Part shown: positions 58,186 through 64,000 of the stretch, one piece after another | Layout of the letters: each line of letters starts with the position of its first letter | Numbering within the stretch: the stretch's first letter is position 1 | Source: Thermoleophilaceae bacterium | GTDB lineage: Bacteria; Actinomycetota; Thermoleophilia; Solirubrobacterales; Thermoleophilaceae | DNA length: 64,000 bases | NCBI GenBank assembly: GCA_030447725.1 | Contig: JAUJOQ010000001.1 | Coordinates: 981,572-1,045,571, forward strand | Direction of reading: 5' to 3' | Notes under the pieces: model-generated | What the model was told of the DNA's origin: nothing | What the model saw: the letters and a program-made list of their open reading frames with translations, nothing else | The model's database searches: none | Made by a program: the position numbers and the translations under genes

Positions 58186-58221
58186 CACACAGCTCTGTCA
58201 AGGTTGCGCTAGCCTTCCGGC

Positions 58222-61200
58222 ATGGCACGCGACTTTCTCGAGAACGTGCGCAAGCACGTCGTCGTCTTCGATGGCGGCATGGGCGCCACCCTCGAGCAGT
58301 TCGACCTCACCAGCGAGGACTACGGGGGCCTGCCGGGCAAGTGTCACGAGGCGCTCGTGCTCAACCGCCCCGACGTGATCGAGGGGGTGCACACGGCCTT
58401 CGTGGAGGCCGGCGCGCAGGTCGTGCAGACGGATACGTTCCAGGCCAGCCGGATCAAGCTCGACGAGTGGGGCCTCGGCGAGCACACGCTCGAGATCAAC
58501 ACGAACGCCGCCGAGATCGCGCGCCGGGCCGCGGGAGAGGACCTCTTCGTGGCGGGGTCGATCGGCCCGACGGGGCACCTGCCCGCATCCGACGACCCCA
58601 CGCTCGGCAGGATCACCTTCCCCGAGTTGGTCGAGGTGTTCACGGAGCAGGCCGAGGGCCTGGTCACCGGTGGCGCGGACCTGATCATCATCGAGACCGC
58701 GCAGGACATCCTCGAGGTGAAGGCCGCGATCTTCGGCGCCCGCGCGGCCTTCGAGAAGACCGGCCGCAAGCTGCCCATCCAGTGCTCGGTGTCGCTGCTG
58801 CCCAACGGCGGCAAGATGCTGCTCGGCACTGACATCGCCTCGGTGCTCACCACCCTCACCGCCCTTGAGGCCGACGTGATCGGGCTCAACTGCTCGACCG
58901 GCCCCGAGGACATGCGCGACGCGATCCGATACCTGGGCGAGCACTCGCCCGTGCCCGTGCACTGCATCCCCAACGCCGGCATTCCCTTTCAGGGCCCAGA
59001 CGGCGAGACGATCTTCCCGGCGGAGCCCGACCCGCTGGCGGCCGTGCTGCAGGAGTTCGTGGAGCGCAACGGCGTGTCGATCGTGGGCGGCTGCTGCGGC
59101 ACCACACCAGACCATATCCGGGCCCTGGCCGACCGGGTGGCCGGCCGCGAGGCCGCGCCGAGGCCGGCGGCTGGGCCGCGGATGGTGTCGAGCATGATGA
59201 CCGCGACCCCGATCGTGCAGAAGCCGGCTCCCACCATCGTGGGCGAGCGTGTGAACTCCCAGGGCTCGCGGCGCGCCAAGGCGCTGCTGCTCGACGACGA
59301 CTACGACGGCCTGCTGCAGATCGCCACCGACCAGGTGGAGGGCGGCGCCCACGTGCTCGACCTCTGCGTCGCGCTCACCGAGCGCCCCGACGAGGACGAG
59401 CAGATGCGCGAGCTGGCCAAGCGCGTCTCGCTGTCGCTGCCCGCGCCGATCCAGGTCGATTCCACCGAGCCCGAGGTGATGGAGCGCGCACTGCAGCAGA
59501 TCCCCGGCCGCGCGATCGTGAACTCGGTCAACCTCGAGGCCGGCCGCGACAAGCTCGACACCGTCGTGCCACTGGCGAAGGCACACGGCGCGGCGCTGAT
59601 CGCCCTGACGATCGACGAGATCGGCATGGGCAAGACCCGCGAGCGCAAGCTCGAGGTGGCCAAGCGCATCCGCGACATCGTCTGCGACGAGCACGGGCTC
59701 GACCCAGAGCTCTTGATCTTCGACGCGCTGACCTTCACCCTCACCACCGGTGACGAGGAGTGGCGCCCCTCGGCCGTCGAGACGATCGAGGGGATCAAGC
59801 TGATCAAGGCCGAGATCCCGGGGGTGAAGACCTCGCTCGGGGTCTCCAACGTGTCCTTCGGCATCTCCCCCAACGCGCGCCGGGTGCTCAACTCGGTGTT
59901 CCTGCACCACTGCGTGCAGGCGGGGCTCGACCTGGCGATGGTGCATCCCGCCGAGGTCACCCCCTACTCCGAGATTCCCGACAACGAGCGCGAGCTCACC
60001 GACAACCTGGTCTTCAACCGCTCCGAGGACGCGCTCGAGAAGTTCATCGAGCACTTCGAGTCAAAGGGCGAGGAGGCCGCGGACGAGAAGGCCGATCCCA
60101 CCGCCGGCATGGAGCCCGAGGAGGCCCTGCACTGGCACATCCTGCGGCGCAAGAAGGACGGCGTGGAGGACTGGATCGACCGGTGCAACGAGAAGATCGG
60201 CGCGGTGCCGACGCTGAACGGGGTGCTGCTGCCCGCCATGAAGGAGGTCGGGGACAAGTTCGGCTCGGGCGAGCTGATCCTGCCCTTCGTGCTGCAGTCG
60301 GCGGAGGTGATGAAGCGAGCCGTGGCCCGCCTCGAGAACTACCTCGAGAAGATGGAGGGCCACACGAAGGGCAAGGTGGTGATCGCCACCGTGTTCGGCG
60401 ACGTGCACGACATCGGCAAGTCGCTGGTGAACACGATCCTCACCAACAACGGCTACACGGTGATCGACCTCGGCAAGCAGGTGCCGGTGGACACGATCAT
60501 CAGCGCCGCCCGCGAGCACGACGCCGACGCCATCGGCCTCTCCGCCCTGCTCGTCTCGACCTCCAAGCAGATGCCCATCTGCATCTCCGAGCTGCACTCG
60601 CGCGGCCTCGAGTACCCGGTGCTGGTTGGCGGCGCCGCGATCAACCGCGACTTCGGCCGCCGCATGCTCTACCCCGGCGGCAAGGACTCCGACGAGGTCT
60701 ATGGTCCCGGAGTCTTCTACTGCAAGGACGCCTTCCAGGGCCTCGACACGATGGACGCGCTGATCGACGAGCACGCGCGCGCCGCGCTCGTGGAGAAGAT
60801 CCGCACCGAGGCGAGGACGCTGCGCGAGAAGCCGGTGTTCAAAGACGACGGGCCGCCGGTGACCGACGACAGCGTGCGCTCCGATGCCCGCACCGACAAC
60901 CCCGTGCCCGAGCCTCCCTTCTGGGGAGCCCGCGAGATCGACGTCGACCCCGACGACGTGTACCCGCATCTCGACCGCCACGTGCTGTTCAAGCTGCACT
61001 GGGGCGGCCGCGGCAAGAAGGGCGAGGAGTGGCGCAAGATCGTGGAGGGCGACGGCGACGACGAGGGCTTCCATCCCAAGCTCGAGCGGATGTGGGCCGA
61101 GCAGGACTACCTGCACCCTCGCGCCAAGCTGGGCTACTTCCCCTGCAACTCCGACGGCAACGAGCTGGTGGTCTTCGATCCCACCGACCACGACAGGGAG

Positions 61201-61803
61201 ATCAGCCGGCTGCACTTCCCGCGCCAGCCCCGGCACAGCCGCATCTGCCTGGCCGACTTCTACCGCCCGATCGACTCCGGCGAGCGCGACGTGGTGGCGC
61301 TGCAGGGGGTGACCGTGGGCGCCGAGGTGACCGACGTGATGTCCCGCCTCGAGGCCGAGGGTGAGTTCTCCGAGCAGCTGTTCACACACGGGCTCGGCGT
61401 GCAGTCCGCCGAGGGCCTGGCGGAGTGGCTGCACTCCCGCGCACGCGAGGAGCTGGGCATCGAGCCCGACCAGGGACGCCGCTACTCATGGGGCTACCCG
61501 GCCTGCCCGGACCAGTCCGAGCACACCAAGGTGTGGGACCTGCTGGGGCTCGAGGACATCGGGATGTACCTCTCGGATGGCTTCGCGGTGATGCCCGAGC
61601 AGTCCACGGTGGCGATCGTCTCCCACCATCCGCAGTCGGTGTACTTCGGCATGAAGTCCGGCTTCATCCCCGCCGAGAGGAGGCCGGACGAGTTGATCGC
61701 CGGCACCGAGCGCGGCGGCGAGCTGCCGCCCGACGAGGATCCGGCGGACGGCTCGGCGCAGGCCGAGGGCATCCAGCGGGTGACAGACGGAGTCCCGGCC
61801 TGA
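58222..61803 (+). CDS. metH: Cobalamin-dependent methionine synthase
   Basis: 1193 residues, all modules present. The homocysteine domain (about 10-315) has FDGGMGATLEQFDLT and zinc-binding VGGCCGTTPDHIRAL; the pterin domain (about 330-610) starts at PTIVGERVNSQGSRRAKAL; the Cap helices (about 625-720); the B12 domain has DVHDIGKSLV with the cobalt-ligand His near 729; the activation domain shows RRYSWGYPACPDQSEH near 1092-1107. It methylates homocysteine using methyltetrahydrofolate. TAGCCT lies 6 nt before the ATG with no Shine-Dalgarno, so a leaderless mRNA is likely. No cobalamin riboswitch fits in the short upstream gap. Confidence 0.95.
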   Translation: MARDFLENVRKHVVVFDGGMGATLEQFDLTSEDYGGLPGKCHEALVLNRPDVIEGVHTAFVEAGAQVVQTDTFQASRIKLDEWGLGEHTLEINTNAAEIARRAAGEDLFVAGSIGPTGHLPASDDPTLGRITFPELVEVFTEQAEGLVTGGADLIIIETAQDILEVKAAIFGARAAFEKTGRKLPIQCSVSLLPNGGKMLLGTDIASVLTTLTALEADVIGLNCSTGPEDMRDAIRYLGEHSPVPVHCIPNAGIPFQGPDGETIFPAEPDPLAAVLQEFVERNGVSIVGGCCGTTPDHIRALADRVAGREAAPRPAAGPRMVSSMMTATPIVQKPAPTIVGERVNSQGSRRAKALLLDDDYDGLLQIATDQVEGGAHVLDLCVALTERPDEDEQMRELAKRVSLSLPAPIQVDSTEPEVMERALQQIPGRAIVNSVNLEAGRDKLDTVVPLAKAHGAALIALTIDEIGMGKTRERKLEVAKRIRDIVCDEHGLDPELLIFDALTFTLTTGDEEWRPSAVETIEGIKLIKAEIPGVKTSLGVSNVSFGISPNARRVLNSVFLHHCVQAGLDLAMVHPAEVTPYSEIPDNERELTDNLVFNRSEDALEKFIEHFESKGEEAADEKADPTAGMEPEEALHWHILRRKKDGVEDWIDRCNEKIGAVPTLNGVLLPAMKEVGDKFGSGELILPFVLQSAEVMKRAVARLENYLEKMEGHTKGKVVIATVFGDVHDIGKSLVNTILTNNGYTVIDLGKQVPVDTIISAAREHDADAIGLSALLVSTSKQMPICISELHSRGLEYPVLVGGAAINRDFGRRMLYPGGKDSDEVYGPGVFYCKDAFQGLDTMDALIDEHARAALVEKIRTEARTLREKPVFKDDGPPVTDDSVRSDARTDNPVPEPPFWGAREIDVDPDDVYPHLDRHVLFKLHWGGRGKKGEEWRKIVEGDGDDEGFHPKLERMWAEQDYLHPRAKLGYFPCNSDGNELVVFDPTDHDREISRLHFPRQPRHSRICLADFYRPIDSGERDVVALQGVTVGAEVTDVMSRLEAEGEFSEQLFTHGLGVQSAEGLAEWLHSRAREELGIEPDQGRRYSWGYPACPDQSEHTKVWDLLGLEDIGMYLSDGFAVMPEQSTVAIVSHHPQSVYFGMKSGFIPAERRPDELIAGTERGGELPPDEDPADGSAQAEGIQRVTDGVPA

Positions 61804-61907
61804 CCGGTCTCACTCAGCGCCGCCTCGTCAATCAGCGGCGGACAGGGTAGGTTCGCTTCGAGCCGGTTTCGCTGCAACGTTGCCCCGGCGGATTCTGGCT
61901 GTACCCC

Positions 61908-62199
61908 TTCGCGCAGGAAATCTTCGAAGACGACGACGCCCGGTTCACGATCAGGCTGAACTATCCAACCCGACGTGACGGTCGATTTCGAGACGGGCGA
62001 CCGAACGGCGGTGGCGGGCCATGATTACCTCGCTCGTAGCGCAAGCGCGGTGAGCCGGACCCGCGTCGACGTCGACGTCGGCGTGCTCGACGACACCGTG
62101 CCCGAGGGCGCCGAGACGTTTGTCCTCAGACTGACGGCAGCGAGGAACGTGCCGCTGTCGCGCGACACCGTGGCAAGCCCTACGATCGAGGAACAATGA
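61908..62199 (+). pseudogene. Remnant of a Calx-beta domain protein
   Basis: Two frames joined by a shift near 61970 encode one Calx-beta repeat: EDDDARFTIRLNYPTR in the first, then VTVDFETGDRTAVAGHDYLA and VLDDTVPEGAETFVLRLTAA in the second. The shift fits loss of two bases or gain of one. No start codon or signal peptide precedes the first frame, which opens after TAG at 61848 within a TAGGTT -10-like box. The whole gap 61804-62195 holds only this remnant. GTG 61975 could still give a 74-residue peptide ending in an ATGA overlap with the next gene. Confidence 0.6.
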
Positions 62200-62663
62200 C
62201 TAGGACGCCCGCTCTGTCGGCCCTTGTAGTCGCCCTGACCTTGGCGGCGGTGGGCCCTGCTGTGGCGTCATCGGTGGGTGATGAGGGCGGCTCGCAAAAC
62301 GAGGCCGCGCCACAACGCGACCGGCCGATTCCGTGGTACTGGCCGCACGTGACGCGGGACGGTCGGACGCTCCGGATCGTTTCATTCTCAGGTATCACTC
62401 CTCCCAAGAAGGTGGTCGTACGCGAGCGTGCGCGGTCGGTGACCGTGACCGTCTTCGAGTTCGGGGGGCCGCTCCCGGAGGGAAGCCCGCCCTCTTCAGA
62501 CATCGGTGTGAGACGGTGCGTCAAGCTCCGGCTGCGCTCTGCGCTGGGCGAGCGTCGGGTGGTAGACGGGCGGACCGGCCGCGAGCGCCGCGTGGAACGC
62601 GACCGCTACACCGTTCCAGCGGACGGGCCACGCTGCCAGAAACTGCCTACCGTCCGGCGGTGA
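62196..62663 (+). CDS. Small secreted protein of unknown function
   Basis: 155 residues; Sec signal peptide (about 1-24, cleavage after AVAS) then a basic, beta-rich mature part with DGRTLRIVSFSG and ARSVTVTVFEFGGPLPEG. Two Cys near 103 and 147 could form a disulfide. Its ATG overlaps the stop of the Calx-beta remnant, so it may once have been translationally coupled to the intact gene. No family recognised; no clear ribosome-binding site of its own. Confidence 0.6.
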   Translation: MTRTPALSALVVALTLAAVGPAVASSVGDEGGSQNEAAPQRDRPIPWYWPHVTRDGRTLRIVSFSGITPPKKVVVRERARSVTVTVFEFGGPLPEGSPPSSDIGVRRCVKLRLRSALGERRVVDGRTGRERRVERDRYTVPADGPRCQKLPTVRR

Positions 62664-62905
62664 CGAGGACCTCTAGCTCGCCTAAGGCGCACGCCCGTTT
62701 CTCGGCCGCGCTCGGCCTTGAGCGCGCACCCCGCCAGCCGGCTGCCATCGCGGCCTTGCCGGTCGCAGGGCCGCAGCCGGCGGACGCTTGATTTCTGCTT
62801 GGCTCGCCCGAGGCTCAGGGCACAGATCGCGCGGGCCGAGGAAGTTTCGGCCTAACTCCTCATGGGCGCGCGCGCCAAAGCAGCGCCGGGGCACTATCGG
62901 CTCTC

Positions 62906-62911
62906 TAGACT
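62906..62911 (+). promoter_or_regulatory. TAGACT -10-like box before the subtilase gene
   Basis: TAGACT ends 10 nt before the ATG at 62922 with only a weak purine stretch between. The rest of 62664-62905 is GC-rich sequence in which I see no gene or RNA. Confidence 0.4.
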
Positions 62912-62921
62912 CAGAAGCACG

Positions 62922-64000
62922 ATGCGGCGCCTTCTTCAGTTGGCAGCATGTGCCTGCGCGCTCGCCGCCCCCGCGGGCGCGCTTGCGGCGGGCGACCCCC
63001 TGCGCGGCCAGCAGTACGGCCTCGACATCGTCGAGGCCGACGCCGCCCACGCCACCGCGACGGGCAGGGGCGCGACCATCGCGATCATCGACACGGGCGT
63101 TCAGGCGTCTCACCCCGATCTGCAGGACGGCAGGCTTCTTCGGGGCTACGACTTCGTGGACAACGACGGCACTCCCGAGGACGATGTCGACGGTCACGGG
63201 ACCCACGTGCTCGGCATCGCCGGCGCCGCCGCGGACAACGGCATCGGCGTATCGAGCGTGGCTCCCGGAGCCAAGCTGCTTCCGGTCCGGGTGCTCAACG
63301 ACGACGGGAGCGGCAGCGTGTCCGACGTGGCGAAGGGGATCGACTACGCCGTCGCGCAGGGCGCCGATGTGATCAACCTGAGCCTGGGCGGGGCGCCGCT
63401 GATCGGATCAGACGTGGGTTTCGACCAGGCGATCGACCGTGCCCTCGACGCCGGTCGCGTGGTGGTGGCCGCCGCGGGCAACGATGGGCTCCCCGCCTGC
63501 AGCCAGCCGTCCGGTCGCGGCCGCCTCCTCTGCGTGGGGTCAGTCGACGAAAACCGCAGCCGCAGCCTCTTCTCGAACTTCAGCGGCAACAGCGGGGCGC
63601 GCGGCATCATGGCGCCGGGCGGCTCTGTGTTCGGCCGCGACATCCTCTCGACGTTCAACAACGGCGGCTACGAGCAGCTGGGCGGCACCTCTCAGGCCGC
63701 TCCGCACGTGGCCGGAGTCGCCGCTCTGCTGGTGGAGAAGGGCCTGCGCGGCGAGGCGGCGGTGCGGCGCATCCTCGCCACGGCCGTCGACGCCGGCTCG
63801 CGGGGTCCCGACGCCGAGTACGGCGCGGGGATCGTGAACGCGCGGCGGGCGGTCGCCGGGTTGCCGGGCCCGGCACAGCCGCGCCCGGGCCAGCCGGGTC
63901 CTGGCCAGCCGGGCCCGGGCCAACCGGCCGGGGGGCCCCTGGGCGGTGGGGGCACAACCGACGGCTCGGCAAGCGCCACGGGGATCTTCCTGAGGCGCGC
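62922..64000 (+). CDS. Subtilisin-like S8 serine protease, 3' end beyond window
   Basis: At least 359 residues; the frame is open at the window end. Signal peptide about 1-23 (cleavage after ALAA). The catalytic triad is Asp57 (AIIDTGV), His92 (DGHGTHVLG) and Ser257 (GGTSQAAPHVAG), with oxyanion Asn187 (AAAGNDG). No long propeptide precedes the domain, which starts almost directly after the signal. From about 310 a Pro/Gly/Gln-rich linker (GPGQPGPGQP repeats) leads to a C-terminal part not seen here, possibly an anchor or a beta-sandwich domain. Exported protease of unknown target. Confidence 0.87.
   Translation, partial: MRRLLQLAACACALAAPAGALAAGDPLRGQQYGLDIVEADAAHATATGRGATIAIIDTGVQASHPDLQDGRLLRGYDFVDNDGTPEDDVDGHGTHVLGIAGAAADNGIGVSSVAPGAKLLPVRVLNDDGSGSVSDVAKGIDYAVAQGADVINLSLGGAPLIGSDVGFDQAIDRALDAGRVVVAAAGNDGLPACSQPSGRGRLLCVGSVDENRSRSLFSNFSGNSGARGIMAPGGSVFGRDILSTFNNGGYEQLGGTSQAAPHVAGVAALLVEKGLRGEAAVRRILATAVDAGSRGPDAEYGAGIVNARRAVAGLPGPAQPRPGQPGPGQPGPGQPAGGPLGGGGTTDGSASATGIFLRR

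Noticed and set aside
58146-58221. Cobalamin or SAM riboswitch upstream of metH
   Set aside because: Only 76 bp are available, occupied by a terminator-like hairpin and a -10 box next to the start codon.
62664-62921. Gene between the secreted orphan and the subtilase
   Set aside because: Frames present are overlapping shadows with no start signal or recognisable protein.

Overview
The window looks like chromosome from a high-GC actinobacterium, most plausibly of the class Thermoleophilia (Solirubrobacterales-like). The grounds are about 70 percent GC, GTG/TTG starts, dense 1-4 bp gene overlaps, apparently leaderless promoters and typical actinobacterial families (DUF4235, DUF3618, Tat-exported ferritin-like proteins, FprA, HemQ, a PimA-like glycosyltransferase). 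The lineage is an inference from gene content; there is no rRNA. I saw no tRNA, rRNA, CRISPR array, transposase or prophage. Coding density is very high; the only stretch over 300 bases without an intact gene (61804-62195) holds a gene remnant.

Layout. 1-5.5 kb: hairpin-forming 39-bp repeats, a beta-propeller lipoprotein, a disulfide oxidoreductase, a secreted protein of unknown function and a first pair of ferritin-like proteins. 5.7-12.4 kb: a LysR regulator facing a fully overlapping minus-strand operon (leader peptide, ThDP enzyme, enolase-superfamily dehydratase, four-helix membrane protein, gluconate-dehydrogenase-type small subunit, GMC oxidoreductase) that looks like sugar/sugar-acid oxidation. 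12.5-16 kb: a response regulator with a degenerate receiver, a membrane protein, a second ferritin-like pair and a flavodoxin-like protein. 16-25.4 kb: minus-strand genes for GH15, a glucose-dehydrogenase-like SDR, an FNT channel and aldose epimerase, preceded by an ABC exporter and a phosphoesterase. 25.5-30.2 kb: a molybdopterin oxidoreductase fused to a b-type cytochrome, chained by overlaps to a two-component system and a redoxin. 30.3-36.2 kb: acyl-CoA and amino-acid catabolism (enoyl-CoA hydratase, arginase-like, carboxyltransferase, BKACE, CoA-transferase) with a broken ZIP transporter gene. 37-43.8 kb: two related sets of small envelope proteins (holin-X/DUF3618/DUF4235/YihY) flanking a nitrilase-TetR operon, then an AI-2E-type permease. 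43.8-51.4 kb: DegV, an atypical epimerase, a BolA-Grx4-IscA iron-sulfur group, a DNA glycosylase, an AarF kinase and Ppx/GppA. 51.4-64 kb: an RDD protein, FprA, HemQ, a PimA-like/flippase fusion, an exported intradiol dioxygenase, MetH flanked by two 5'-damaged genes, and a subtilisin-like protease cut by the window end.

How the parts may work together. The two sugar operons could form an oxidative route (GH15 releases glucose, aldose epimerase interconverts anomers, SDR/GMC oxidise it, the enolase-type dehydratase and ThDP enzyme process the acid); this is inference. Iron and redox themes recur (four ferritin-like proteins, BolA/Grx/IscA, HemQ, FprA). Points most worth a second look are the duplicated ferritin-like cassette, the leader-peptide-coupled operon, the glycosyltransferase-flippase fusion, the phosphorylation-dead response regulator, and the compact divergent promoters that appear to drive leaderless mRNAs.
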